NCBI GenBank assembly: GCA_965153355.1
Contig: OZ231126.1
Location: 59,210,001 to 59,274,000 of the forward strand
DNA length: 64,000 bases
Direction: 5' to 3'
Origin: Flaccisagitta enflata
Lineage: Eukaryota; Chaetognatha; Sagittoidea; Aphragmophora
Part shown: positions 1 through 15,893 of the stretch, one piece after another
Layout: every line of letters begins with the position of its first letter
Numbering within the stretch: position 1 is the stretch's first letter
Notes under the pieces: model-generated
The model's database searches: none
What the model was told of the DNA's origin: nothing
The model's input: the letters and a program-made list of their open reading frames with translations, nothing else
Position numbers and translations under genes: made by a program

Positions 1-79
1 ATATCTGGTTCTCAAGCTTGTGCAACCCATAGTGCATGTTTGATGTCAAATCACGACTAATTTCTTTGAAAGAAAAGGT

Positions 80-290
80 TGGATACACGGCTACCCCAGT
101 CGCGTGTGGGTGGGCAGGGGCTGTATTTGAGGTCACTTGATCATTTGGGCTGAAGCAGTGAGGCCAAAGACAGCAAAAAAAAAAAACCCAAAAAAGTAAT
201 CTGTGACAGACGAACCGACAGACGGACCCACTTACGGACTATCAGATGGATGGACCAACAAAGCGGGGTGTAGAGTCGCGTAGCACTTTG
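80..290 (-). repeat. Family A hairpin element (right end and decayed left end)
   Basis: Minus-oriented copy: GGATACACGGC box and AGTCGCG half-stem at the right end, CGGACGG-type repeats, then a decayed AGTCGCG hairpin near 270-288. Confidence 0.6.
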
Positions 291-894
291 ATTAATACAT
301 AACAATCGCAGGTGGATGGGGAGAGGCATGCAATTTCTCCCCCCCCCCCCAACACACAATCACAACTGTCCATGGGTTAGTCCGTCAGTCCAACACAAAA
401 TTTTTTCGATTCAAGAGATAGATTCACATTTTTTTTTGCTTTTTCATGATTTTTGTTTTGTTTATAGATTTGCGTGGCATGCGACAAAAAATGGAGGTGC
501 TGAAAACCAAGATACAGTTTTTAATTTTGGCGAGATGAGGGGGACCATATCCATTTGGGCATAATCTAAATCTTATGATCCTCATGTTCTGTCGATATGG
601 TTCATGCAAGCGGGAAATTGATGAAACAGGGAAGGAACAGCCCCTCATAAAGAGTTCATTCAAATCATAAAAATTTAGGCCGGATACACGGGGCCAGACG
701 GTGCGCCTGGCGTTATTAATTCTTAGATCTATCCCGAGCTCTGTCAGACCTATTCCAAGCCTACTCAACCTAGCCACAGACAAATATGATAATGAATGGT
801 CTCCTTCACCTATCTTGAGCTCTATAAGAATAAATTGGCGACTCATCAATGACGAGTAACATAAATGATGAACAAAATGAGTGTTTAAGTGATT

Positions 895-1015
895 TTTAGT
901 CGCAGACACGCGACTCTAGAACTTGCTGTGTTGGTTGGTTGGTTGGTTGGTTGCTCTGTATGCTCCTTCCAAACCGTCAGCGACTGGAGGGAGTATATAT
1001 GGCCTTGTTTTCACT
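895..1015 (+). repeat. Family A hairpin element, TC class
   Basis: AGTCGC at 898-903, GCGACT at 910-915, third half-stem GCGACT at 980-985, then GGCCTTGTTTT. Internal GGTT repeats. Confidence 0.75.
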
Positions 1016-1142
1016 CAAGCGTGACGGACCAACCGACTGACCAACCAACAAACAGAGCAAGTCAAAAGTAAAGCTTATCTTTACTAACTCGCTTCTGAAG
1101 TAACTGTACAAAATCAAATCTTTCATGGAGCAACAAGCTCAA

Positions 1143-1400
1143 CGCCATATAGACTGAACTTGAATGAATGAACAAATGAATGAATGGATGAATGAATGAA
1201 TGAATGAATGAATCAACGAATGAAATAAGTGTCAGTTTTAAACAATTTGTTCTTTTCATCTCTAAATAAATGAATGAGGAACAAAATAATGAATGAATTA
1301 TTGAATTTACATAAAAATGAAAGAATTAATGAATGAATGAATAAATGAATGAATGAATGAATGAATGAATGAATAAATGAATGAAAATCGTTCTAAGAGA
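1143..1400. repeat. TGAA microsatellite, interrupted
   Basis: Imperfect TGAA/TGAATAAA tetranucleotides. Confidence 0.9.
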
Positions 1401-1451
1401 AACAATGCTTTGCATGAAAACACGCATCTCTTGACAATGATTGAAGAGATA

Positions 1452-1993
1452 ACGGGTGGTCTTTAAAAAGGTAGCTTTTATTTTCTCTGATATCACTTTT
1501 AAAATTTCTCCTAAGTATAAATCTTTTTTTAGCTACCTAGATATGATCGTGGCCTACATGTTCCATATTGATCATTTTTTATGAGGATCAATATTTTTCA
1601 TTTTATCTTTAAAAAACTAAATTGAATTAGGGACCACTTAAAGAATTTTACATAAATTTGACGAAAAATCAATGATTTTGATAAAATTTAACTCTGAATG
1701 AAAATAGTTGAATAAAAGTGGGTCTTAGGAAACTAAAAAAATCAAGACTTTATAAGTAAAGAACCAAATGCACATCCAAAACACTAATAGTAATTAATTA
1801 TCATTTTTAGCTATAAACAGGCAATAATGCTAAGAAAAAATTATTTTGGTTTATCATAAATAATTTGAATTTATATGTTTTAATCATACATACAAATTCA
1901 GAGATTCATCATTTCAAATATTCACATAACAAGCAGTTAAAGACAGTTTTTCTTTAATTCAGATAAAGAGCTACCTTTTTTACGTCCACCCGG
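1452..1993 (+). mobile_element. TA-flanked 542-bp element, copy 1
   Basis: Begins ACGGGTGGTC and ends CCACCCGG, flanked by TA on both sides, with inverted ends sharing an AAAAAGGTAGCT core. A near-identical copy of the same length in opposite orientation is at 26015-26556. Non-coding, AT-rich. Confidence 0.8.
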
Positions 1994-2044
1994 TAAATTT
2001 ATTGAAAAATCAACGACTTACAATTGGATTAGTTGAAGAATGAG

Positions 2045-2300
2045 TGATGGATAAATGAATGAATGAATGAATGAATGAATGAATGAATGAATGAATGAAT
2101 GAATGAATGAATGAATGAATGAATGAATTAGCAGAAAGGTATGGATGGTTGAATCCTAAAAAGAAAGAAGAATTGAATGAGTGATTGAATGAGTGATTTA
2201 ATGAATGAATGAATGAATCAGTTAATGAATGAATGAATGAATGAATGAATGAATGAATGAATGAATGAATAAATGAATGAATGAATGAATGAATGAAAAA
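2045..2300. repeat. TGAA microsatellite, two blocks
   Basis: TGAA runs at 2049-2128 and 2200-2297. Confidence 0.9.
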
Positions 2301-2934
2301 TGATTAAAAAAACATATTGTTGTTGGCCAATGAGTGTCTCATACAAAATTTCAGCAAGTTAGAGTGGAAAATGTCTTATTTACAGCATTTTCAAAAAGGA
2401 GAAAAATGACCTATAATTTTCATCCCAAAAAAATCGTGCTCCGGCGCAAGCTGGCGCAGGTAAAACCTTATATACATTTGCTCGGCATATGATGTACTTT
2501 CAATATGTAATAGCGAGAATGTGTGGAAAACTGTGCAAAAACAGAAAATTTTGAATTTCTGAAGCAAATTTTTTTTTGGACGGGTGCAACTTTGAAGAGT
2601 CATTGCTGGCTCAATTTTTGAGTCATACCGGAGATTTTTTGCATGGAGCTAGTCTTGATACGCACTTGACAAAATGCCAAAGCGCGTACATGTGACTGAA
2701 AATTTTCTGTACTCAATGCTTCAATGAAAAATGCTGTTTTTTGCACATTTTTTTACTAGGGCCTGGTAACCATAGCAACGAGGTAAGTTAAGGGTATTGA
2801 AAAGCACTTTTAAGCCCGAACAAATAATCAAATTAGAAATTCAGACCATGAACCACCACGCTGCGGTGAAAAATCATGAAATTTTCAAATTGCGACTCGG
2901 TAGGTTATTTCTTGCGGGTATTAAGGGCCTATTC

Positions 2935-2985
2935 CATAGTGCATCCGTCCGCAACTGGTATTGGCGATGTATCCGGCCTTGTTTT
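2935..2985 (+). repeat. Family A right-end fragment, TT class
   Basis: Only the right end is present: CCGTCCGCAACTGG, TGTATCCGGCCTTGTTTT. Confidence 0.55.
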
Positions 2986-3194
2986 CGTTTTCTTCGAAAT
3001 CTATCCATTGACATTGCCAATGAATAACCGAGCAGCAACAGTGTTAATGAGTATGCTTCAAGATCTTTCACTCTTTGAAGAAGGCAGGAAGCCGCTCCGG
3101 CATTGTCCAAGCGGTTGTGAACTCCTCTGATGTAACCTTGTTAAGAGACCGCGTCAGCATATCTCTGAGAAAGTTCTTAATCATTGTGGTTCAG

Positions 3195-6839
<3,645 letters not shown>

Positions 6840-8332
6840 AAAAAGTAACGATGATAAATGGAAATCATTTTTGTCATTATTTGGCGACGTTACAGGAAAT
6901 GGATTCTCGACGAACATTAATAACAATACTACGGAAAAAAAAGAGCGTTTGCGTGCGCGCGGTGTTTCAAACGTCAATGTTCACACGCGCTTTTGGTAAA
7001 GCATTCCGTGCTTGCAATCTTGCGTGCTTGCGTGGCCTGGCAATGCGTGGGTGTAAGGAACGAAAACCAAAATTTTTTCCGGGTGTGAACTCGGCGTTCG
7101 CCGTCGCCGCCATGCTCTTTTGAACCGATAGAAAGGGAGATAAGATAAAGAAAAAGATGGGGAAAAGGAGTTGAAAAGAAAAATGGTTTAAAAAGAATTT
7201 CGTATGCGGTTTTCAATTTTAGCAACTTTCTTTCGCCTTTTTTCCATAAATCTCTGGCTTAAGAATCAAGCTCCAGAGTGATATTCAAATCAAACGAAAA
7301 AAAAAGAGAAATGAACAATTACATTAGAAAAAAAAATAACATTATTCCATAGATCTCTCCCTGCCCGTTTCTCCTTTTTCTTTTTCTTTTTCTTTTTCTT
7401 TTTCTTTTTCTTTTTCTTTTTCTTTTTCTTCTTTCTCCTTCTTTTTTCTCCTGCTTCTTTCTCCTTCTTTTTTCTCCTTCTCTCCTCTTCTTTTGGTCTT
7501 CCTCTCTTGACGTTTTACTGCTTCTTGATGAAACTGAATTCGTGATGAATCCCTCTACAAACAATATGCAAATGACGCGGTTTACATCCCGAGATTATTA
7601 CGGACAAGCAATGTCTCAACTTACAATTTCGCAATTCCATTTATAACGGGGGATTTTTGGCATCATGTCGAACATGTGGGACTTTGTTCGACATGAAACT
7701 GAACAAAATGTAGTGAAGAGAAGAGTTTTAGAAAAGTGAACGTCTGAATGCAAGAAGATCGTCATTGTGCAAAAACAAATTAATGACGAGACGCTTTTTG
7801 TTTTTTTTTCTCATATTTAATCGGGCTTAGAATCAACAATATCGAACCAACGGTATTCCCCTCTCTTCCTATTTGATTCTTGTTCTTTCAATACCATGTT
7901 TTTTTAACAAGTACTATACTATATCTAAGCGCCTATTCTTCTTTCTTCGTTTAATACGCCGTTTCGTGTGGTTAGAAATACTGCGTCTGGTATGAGACTG
8001 CATCTAAAAACTAATTGCTTGAATACTTGATTGATTTTTTTTTTCTGGAAAAAGATTTTAAAAACAAAGACGCAGCTACATTTTTCTTTCATCCTCTCAT
8101 CGGTCTGGTTCGCGTTTTATGGGGATATGTTTTGTTTTTTTTTATATATTTTTTCATTGAATGAAAATAATGGGAGATTCTTTCTAACGTTCTTAGGAAA
8201 GCTGCTGGTGCTCAACCAACCTATCATGGAATGTTTAACAGTTACCCCCTTCAGAATGTAAAAACAAGGAAAACAACAAGGAGAACGACAATAAGATTAT
8301 CAATATGATGTCAACAATGCACCACAACAACG

Positions 8333-8408
<76 letters not shown>

Positions 8409-8707
8409 CCATCCTGTTTTTTTTTTTTTTTTTTTTTGTGCCCACATTTTCTCCAGCATATTTACAAGTACTATCAGTATACCACCACTCTGGCTGAGGT
8501 TGTGTCATATTATTACACATATATAGTTATCTATTTTTAATAAAAACAGATAATGTATGTGCTATTTTCGTGTCCTATTCACGTCTAATGTTCTTTGTGG
8601 TTGCGCGTGCAACCTGTTTTGTTCATTAGTTGATCATTTGTTTTTTTTTTTCACTTGATTCCTAATTAAAATCTTTTATACCGGAGATGGCGCTTCGTCG
8701 CTTTGAA

Positions 8708-8798
<91 letters not shown>

Positions 8799-10110
8799 GT
8801 TATTATTTCCAATTGCATGCTAAGTGTGCCGCGTGGATTTATTTGTATCGTGTGTGACATCGATGTGAGAAGCCTTGGCGATGAGTGGGTGGCTGCGGAA
8901 AAGTGACACGGACACGTGCCAATTATCGATTAAATCGGAAAACTGCTCGAGAAATATATTTATTTATAACCAATGACAAGAAAGAAAAGAAAAACGGTAT
9001 AAAAGTAACAAAATACAGGGATAAATTTTTTCCTTTACGTTAAAGCGTGATTTTTTTCTAATTTTGTGGCCGAGATATACATTTCACATTATATTCAATA
9101 AAATGCAATTCAATACAAAATATTACCACGCGTACGATGTGAGATTTTTTGCGTATTTACCTAAGTATGTCTGGGGCTGGGCAGCAGTATAACCGTGTCC
9201 TTTCCCCACGCCCGCCCGTATGAGAGAGAGAGCTGAATGTGTGCTATGATGTCAATCTAATAGGCAAATAAAAAAACAACTTGCAACATTGTATACGGTG
9301 GTATTTGTGAAATTAACCCCTTTTACTGAAAGAATCCATTTTACGATTGAAGCTTTTTCTCAAGGCCATTACTTTCGATCTTCTCCGCTAATCGCGCTTA
9401 TGTTTATACTCATACAGATACAGTCACCTTTTAGTATTTGGTTTTTCGTAAACAAAACTTCATAATAAAGAAAAGTAGATTCATGAAAGTGACGTAACGC
9501 AGCCTTTGATGCCTGTGACTCCTCTGATTCAGGGCATTTCTAAATCGCTTTTCTTAGAAAACAACAGAAAATTCTTACTGATATAACAGTAATTCAAATT
9601 ATCTGAATTATTGTCTCCTTGATTGACGTGACTATGCAAATTATCCTATTTGCGTGAAACCTCATACTAATATTTTGAGTAAAAGCATAACCACTATTAA
9701 GACGAATGTATTCATCAATGTATACTTACCAAAAAAAAAAAAAAAAGAAATTACATTTATATTCTTGTCTCTTGATAACATTGACAGCAAAAAAAAAAAT
9801 ATATTAAAAAAAAAAATCTCATCTCATCGATATTTATATTTGAAATAATATTCACATTTTGTTCCATTTGTTGCGACTTTTATTCACGGTATACTAGTGT
9901 TGAAAATAACGAGAGTGTCAAGAAACGCTTTCTGTCGGGCATTTCCGGCAAACATGGAATTGGACTAAAAAAGTACTGAAACGGAAACGCGCTGGAAACG
10001 GAAACAAAGCACGAAGGGGACATCCATTTGTAGTCCGTTCTTAAGAAAAAAAGAAACTGAAAAGCTGTCTGTAGAGATCAGAGACAAAGACAAACAAGAG
10101 AATCGTCATC
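6840..10110. other. Intergenic stretch between STXBP1 and the coiled-coil gene
   Basis: No convincing exon seen. It holds a CTTTTT repeat (7373-7430), an AAC repeat followed by a T-run (8330-8438) and a CT repeat (8711-8796); the remainder is AT-rich unique-looking sequence. Confidence 0.6.
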
Positions 10111-13100
10111 ATGTTGCCCCTCTCACCCTCGCTACCACTTCTCCCTCTCAACATCCCTCCATCACCCACAGAAATTCAGGTTCGCTCTCTGCTTTTAGAT
10201 GCGTCCTCGCATCTCTATAAGAGGGTCTGTCCCTAAGTAGGTCTGGATGTCTGTCCGGAACGCGAAAATTTCAAAACGCGATTTTCAAGGTTTTCTCTTC
10301 ATTTCTCTTCATGTATCTTCTTGTCTCTTATATTTCTTTTGTCTCTTTCATCTCTTTCGTCTCTTTTGTCTCTTTTGTCACTTTTGTCTCTTTTGTCACT
10401 TTTGTCTCCTATATGTCTCTTATGTCTCCTATATGTCTCTTATATCTCTTTTGTCTCTTATTTCTCTTATGTATCTTAGGTCTCTTATGTCTCTTATGTC
10501 TCTTATGTCTCTTATGTCTCTTAGGTCTCTTAGGTCCCTTATGTCTCTTATGTCTCTTATGTCTCTTTTGTCTTTTATATGTCTCTTATGTCTCCTATGT
10601 CTCCTATATGTCTCATATGTCTCTTACGTCTCTTATATCTCTTACATCTCTTATATCTCACATCTCTTATATCTCTTATGTCTCTTATATTTCTTTTATC
10701 TCTTAGGTCTCTAATGTCTCTTATGTCTCTTATGTCTCTTCATGTCTCTATATGTCTCTTATGTCTCCTCATGTTTCCTCATGTCTCTTCATGTCTCTCC
10801 ATATTTATCCATATCTCTCCAGGTCCCTTCATGTCTCTTCGTGAGGATGAGGCGGGGGTGTGGGAGGCGTGGGGAGGAGGCGTGGGGGGGAGGGTTGGGG
10901 AGGCGTGGGGGAGGATGGGGAGGCGTGGGGGGAGGGGTGGGGAGGCGGGGGAGGGTGGGGTGCGTAGGAGGGAGGGGAGGCGTAGGGGGGGAGGGGGGAG
11001 GCGTAGGGGAGGGGGGAGGCGTGGGGGAGGGGAGGCGTAGGGGAGGAGGAGAGGCGTGGGGGAAGAGAGGAATCAGTTTATATTTTTCTCTTTATCTCTG
11101 AATCTTCATATTTTCATATTTTTATATCTTAATATCTTTATATCTTAATAATTTGTATGATTATATCTTACGTCTAAAGAGGACGCATCTATTGGACATC
11201 TCTTGGCCTAGTTTTTTGTTTCACACACGTAAATTTCACCATTCACTGTAACGAGAAGCTACTTGAGAAAACGAAATTGAAGGGCCATTTATGCGAGACT
11301 CCCTTCATTCTAGGTTTTTAACAGACGGATGGACCGATTGACGGACCAATAGCTTAATATTGAGTAGCGGAGAAATTTAACAGGCCTGTATACATTGTAC
11401 ATAATTGAATTCCCCCCCCCCCGTGGGGAGAGAATCAAAGAGTTTGGAGATGGGGAAGGAAATCAAAGGGGGAAAAAAGAGAAAAAACGATAATATAACT
11501 TCTGAAAGTACCAAATCATGAAGACTAGTTAATAAAACACAATTTAGCACTATTTATACCCTAACTACACTGTCTTATTTCTATATGGGGAAGAAAATTG
11601 CGTCGCGGGGAAGAAAATCAAAGGCCATATCCACTAGGGTGACTGAAAATATGGTCATATTTGAATCTGGTCTCCCTCGCGGGAGAAATGATACCATTTT
11701 CATCACAGATGATAACCCTAAAATCTGGTGGCAATCAAATGAAGTTTACTCATGGCCGCAACCCCCCCTCATTTCCCATAGAAAATGTACAGGAAGGATT
11801 TTGGCCTCTGCAGCTTCCTATCTTTTATAATGGGAATGGGGTGGGGTTGCGGCCATGAGTAAAATTTGTCTGATCATCTCCAGATTTTAGAGTTACCATC
11901 TATGATGGAAATGGTCACATTTCTCCCGCAAGGAAGACGAGATTCGGATTTGACCATATTTCAAGTCACCCTAATATCCACGACCAATACGCATGTTGTT
12001 GTGGTTGGTCAGGGCGGAAATATGTAGTCAGAGACCGCTCTTTCGGTACATTCCTACGAACCGACGAACCTACTTTCCGACCATTCTCATTCTCGTTTAG
12101 TCCTTAAGCAAGCCAATGACAATGTATCCTTTCTTTTGTCAGGGTTTCGTCCAAAATGTTGACACGACGATGTGCAATCAAACGGCAGATTGGAATTCCA
12201 AACTCACGCAGATGGACGACAAATTCAGCCAAATTATGGTGAGTTTCATTTGACACGTACTGTCAAATCTCTGATTCTATGACGCATCCATCAGCGCCGT
12301 GTTTGATATGATCTTCCATTCGTTGGCTCCCAATACCTTCGTTGAAATATTACAGATAGTCATTCATTCATCATTCATTTATTCATTCATTCATCATTCA
12401 TTTATTCATTTATTCATTCATTCATTCATTCATTTTTTCATTCGTTCATTCATTCATTCATTCACTCATTCATTTATTCATTTATTTGTTCATTCATTCA
12501 TTTATCATTCATTTATTCATTCATTCATTTATGCATTCATTCATTCATTCATTCATTCATTCATTCATTCATATTTTCATTCGTTCATTCATTCACTCAT
12601 TCATTCATTCACTCATTCATTCATTTATTCATTCATTCATTCATTTATTCATTCATTCATTCATTCATTCATTCATTCATTCATCTACTTGTTCATTCAT
12701 TTGTTTATTCATTCACTTATTCGTTCATTCCTTTACGAATTCTTTATCCCTCTTTTTTTCATTGATTCATCGATTATTCCTTTTATTCATTCACTCATTC
12801 TTACATTCATTTATTCAAACATTTTTTCATTCATTCAACCACTGATCTCATATGATTTTCATGAAAATCAATCTTTCAGGACACGAGCCAATTTAGTGGC
12901 AGCGAATCAACAGCAGAATCCGGCGCAGACTTGAACGTCATGACGACGGAGGAAATGAAATTGGGTAAACGTAAAATGACTCATTCATTGGTTCAATATT
13001 TGATGTAAATTGCAACTGGCCGGAGGTTATAATTTCTTTTTAGTCGTGTGCACGCGACTCTACAACCCGTCCGTCGGACTCCGTAGGTCCATCGAAAATT

Positions 13101-15893
13101 ACTTTTTATACGTTTTGGCGTCTTAGGGCGGTTGTTGCATTACCTCTCCTGCCCCAATGCGTGGTTAAGTTAGACTTTTCAATCATTGCCCCTGCCCACC
13201 CGCTCGCTACTCGGAGAGCCGTGTATCCGACCTTGTTTTCTTTCACACTATTGACTGGTCTATCTACGGTTTACCTCAATTTAGAATCACTTAAGTGGCT
13301 AATGTTTCAAACGTGTTGTGTTTATACTTTTAACTTCTAACAGAAATCCAAGTATTGCGGCGGCGAAATCTTCGTTTGCGGAACGAGTTGACAGCTTGGC
13401 AAATGAGGGCAGAATTCGCCGAAAAGGCGTCCAGTGTAATGGCAGAGAAGGTAAATACGTTGTAGCCAAAAGTGTGTATGAATTGGACCAGAGTTTAATT
13501 CACCTTCAAGTTGTAGGGTGAATTCAACTCTGGTCCAATTCAAATACGCTTTTCGTGATGCTCGTAAAGTATTTGATAATTTACAATGTTGCCCTCGGGC
13601 GAGTTATTGAATTTTGGTTAAACGGGGAACAATCATTTACCCTTAACTAGCGGTTTCCTTTTGGGCTAGATTGAGAAACAAGGTTTTTAGTTGCGGACTC
13701 GCAACTCTATAAGAGGCTTTATCCGTCCGTCGGTCTGTAACCCACAAGTCGAAAAGTGGAAAAACGAGCGTTTTAGATATTTTTTTGGGTTGTTGTATTT
13801 GTTGGGGGGCATGGGGTGTGGATGGGGGTTGGATGCCCCTGCCCACCCGTCCGCAACGATATTGTGACCCCGCGTCACTAGTTCAGATTATATTTGATGG
13901 AAAACTAGGAGTGGTGCGCGTATTAAAAAGTCAGTGAGGGTTCACGAGGCCCTCTTCCATTTTTTCAGTTTGGGTATAGCGAGGGATATCGTCCCACCTA
14001 TCACACAAGTTCAGTGTTTTAAAATCTGATGGGAATGAGCTGAAATGTTTTCATGACCTGATGGAGAGCTGAAGCCTGAAGGTGATAGGGTTCTAGATGT
14101 AAAAGGTGAAATCAAATATGAAATGTTTTCATGACCTGTCGGAGAGCTGAAGGTGGTTGGGTTCAAGATGTAAGAGGTGAAATCAAATATGAAATGTTTT
14201 CATGACCTGACGGAGAGCTGAAAGTGATAGGGTTCTAGATGTAAAAGGTGAAATCAAATATGAAATGTTTTCATGACCTGTCGGCGAGCTGAAGGTGGTT
14301 GGGTTGTAGATGTAAAAGGTGAAATCAAATATGAAATGTTTTCATGACCTGTCGGAGAGCTGAAGGTGGTTGGGTTCAAGATGTAAAAGGTGAAATCAAA
14401 CATGAAATGTTTTCATGACCTGACGGAGAGCTGAAAGTGATAGGGTTCTAGATGTAAAAGGTGAAATCAAATATGAAATGTTTTCATGACCTGTCGGAGA
14501 GCTGAAGGTGGTTGGGTTGTAGATGTAAAAGGTGAAATCAAATATGAAATGTTTTCATGACCTGTCGGCAAATTTGTGTACGGCACCAGAGGTGTCATAA
14601 CGTCTGATAACGACGTTGCTGTATATGCATGCCTAACTCACTGATCATTTGCTCTAATCTCTCTCTTACTGATCAAAATCTCTTGCCCTGGGGACAACTT
14701 GGAAATACTATCTTGCCAAAAAGTATAACAACATGATGGAATACAGTTCATTTATTCAATAATTACTGCATTGAACATTTGTAACACACAACTAGTATTT
14801 TGTGTGACCTTCTTGGATATTAACTATGGCTTTTATGAGCCTCAGTATGGCCCCAATAAGTGATTAAATGTAAGATTGTGTAGTGTTCTTCCACACCCTA
14901 AGAATGATTTTTTCTAGGTTAAACATGCACCCCAACTATAGCTTCCTCATCTGACCTTAAAACAATTTAATTGGATTGAGGTCTGGACTTTTTTAGGCTA
15001 ACTTGACGCCAGCTTGACACCAGCTTATCGCCATGGTCTGAACAAAAAAAACGCATTTGTCTTTGACAATGTTGTGATTAGAATAATAAAATCTCAAAAT
15101 GCAATTTTTTTGTCATTTTCTACTTGAGGTAGCATTTTGTTTTGCTTGTCATTTCTAAACGATTGAACTTAGAGCAATGCGGTTTGCGCCATTAGCTCAG
15201 AAATTTGAAAAAGTTTCCAGTCATCACCAATTTTCTAAGGTTTGTATCATTTATTAAGTAGCTATGCTCCATAATGCTTGTTGTTATACTTATTAGCAAG
15301 ATAGTATATGATTCTTAAGCCTCATACATACGTGTTTTAAATTTCTGTTTTTAGTCGCGTGCTACGCGACTCTATAAGCCACTTTTCGGTCGGTCGGTCG
15401 GTCCGTCGGTCGGTCAGTCCGTCGGTCGGTCCGTCACAAAACTTTTTTAAAGGCTTTTTAAAGCATTTTTCATGTTTCTGAATGGTAGAGTAGGAACTTT
15501 GAGGAGTAGACAGCCATTTCAAATGTCTTTTTGAAAAAAAATGTTTGTCTGTCTGTCTGCCTGCCTGTTTAGTTGCGGACACGCAACTCTATAAGAGGCT
15601 TTGTCCGTCCGTTGGTTGGTCGGTTGGTAGGTCCGTGGTGATCGAGTTGAAAAGTGGGAAAACGCGCATTTCTGCCCGCGCCCACCCGTCTGCCACTGAT
15701 GGCCGTGTATCCGGCCTTGTTTTGAAAGTGCCGACGCATGCGACTTAGGTCTAATGACCCTGTTTTCTTTGCCATGCTTCAGTTGGAGACGTTGGGGTCG
15801 CCGTACTCGCCGTGTGGCGCTGAAGGAGGTCCATTCTCTCCAGGCAGCCCCGAGGAAGTTGCGCTGGTCATGGATTCGCAACTGAAAATCTGA
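10111..15893 (+). CDS. Small coiled-coil protein, function unknown
   Basis: Four exons join in frame with good splice sites: 12143-12238, 12880-12964, 13344-13450 and 15783-15893 (stop TGA 15891-15893). A likely first exon is 10111-10179, a short proline/leucine-rich start ending in phase 0 at a GT donor. The product would be about 155 residues. It has a polar region containing FVQNVDTTMCNQTADWN and LTQMDDKFSQIMD, then a Ser/Glu-rich stretch, then a basic coiled-coil segment (EIQVLRRRNLRLRNELTAWQ), and a Gly/Pro/Ser-rich tail ending DSQLKI. I do not recognise the family. The coding call rests on three phase-consistent junctions and non-repetitive composition. The first exon is less certain than the rest. 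The intron before the last exon contains family A elements and a Tc1-like remnant, and the acceptor at 15782 lies just after the T-rich end of one family A copy. Confidence 0.7.
10194..11218 (+). repeat. Family A hairpin element, AT class, with expanded interior
   Basis: AGATGC at 10198-10203, GCATCT at 10209-10214, third half-stem GCATCT at 11185-11190, then CTTGGCCTAGTTTTTT. The interior is filled by a TCTCTTATG-type 9-nt repeat (about 10290-10840) and a G-rich GGGGAGGCGT repeat (about 10845-11070). Confidence 0.75.
11405..11630 (+). repeat. Dispersed GGGGAAGGAAATCAAAGG repeat, copy 1
   Basis: C-run, then GGAGATGGGGAAGGAAATCA; matches 31380-31680 (same order of blocks, including a CGTCGCGGGG segment). 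Confidence 0.6.
11635..11973. mobile_element. Palindromic MITE with 8-bp target duplication (hAT-like)
   Basis: Ends TAGGGTGACTG / AAGTCACCCTA, flanked by the direct repeat ATATCCAC (11627-11634 and 11974-11981). Arms match along most of the length (for example CATGGCCGCAACCCC and its complement). An 8-bp duplication suggests hAT-type mobilisation. Confidence 0.7.
12358..12840. repeat. ATTC microsatellite, long and interrupted
   Basis: About 480 bp of ATTC/ATTT tetranucleotides filling an intron of the coiled-coil gene. Confidence 0.9.
13041..13245 (+). repeat. Family A hairpin element, TC class, partly decayed
   Basis: AGTCGTGTGCACGCGACTCT at the left; right end CGCTACTCGG and GCCGTGTATCCGACCTTG. 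Confidence 0.65.
13684..13875 (+). repeat. Family A hairpin element, TT class
   Basis: AGTTGCGGACTCGCAACT hairpin, CACAAGTCGAAAAGTGG core, right half-stem CCGCAACG, then GATATTGTGACC. Confidence 0.75.
13905..14572 (+). repeat. Dispersed module followed by a 71-bp minisatellite
   Basis: 13905-14010 matches 55505-55600 (shared GTTTGGGTATAGCGAGGGAT and a GAGGG...GCCCTC foldback). From 14040 a unit of about 71 bp beginning GAAATGTTTTCATGACCTG repeats seven to eight times to 14572. Confidence 0.75.
14708..15304. mobile_element. TA-flanked Tc1-like remnant, 597 bp
   Basis: Ends CTATCTTGCCAAAAAGTATA and its complement, with TA flanks; internal Tc1-like C-terminal remnant on the minus strand. Member of the CTATCTTG-ended group. 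Confidence 0.7.
14740..15010 (-). pseudogene. Decayed Tc1-like transposase C-terminus
   Basis: Read on the minus strand, this shows the Tc1 signature SPDLNPI and a downstream tract resembling the family C-terminus ending GHTKY. Stops and frame breaks interrupt it. It lies within the TA-bounded element 14708-15304. No intact transposase is present. Confidence 0.6.
15350..15770 (+). repeat. Family A hairpin element, TC class, interrupted by a second copy
   Basis: Left AGTCGC 15353-15358 and GCGACT 15366-15371; right half-stem GCGACT 15740-15745. A TT-class copy sits inside at 15569-15723. A related uninterrupted copy is at 25061-25277. Confidence 0.8.
15569..15723 (+). repeat. Nested family A element, TT class
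   Basis: AGTTGC 15571-15576, GCAACT 15583-15588, right end TGCCACTGATGGCC and GTATCCGGCCTTGTTTT. Confidence 0.8.

Noticed and set aside
2797-3194. Open frames just upstream of the first STXBP1 exon as possible 5' exon
   Set aside because: No Munc18 similarity; the segment contains a family A right-end fragment, and the real exon starts after TTCAG at 3194.
13320-13545. Inverted pair around 13470-13550 (GAATTGGACCAGAGTT and complement)
   Set aside because: Short local palindrome just after an exon; not long or repeated enough to call an element.
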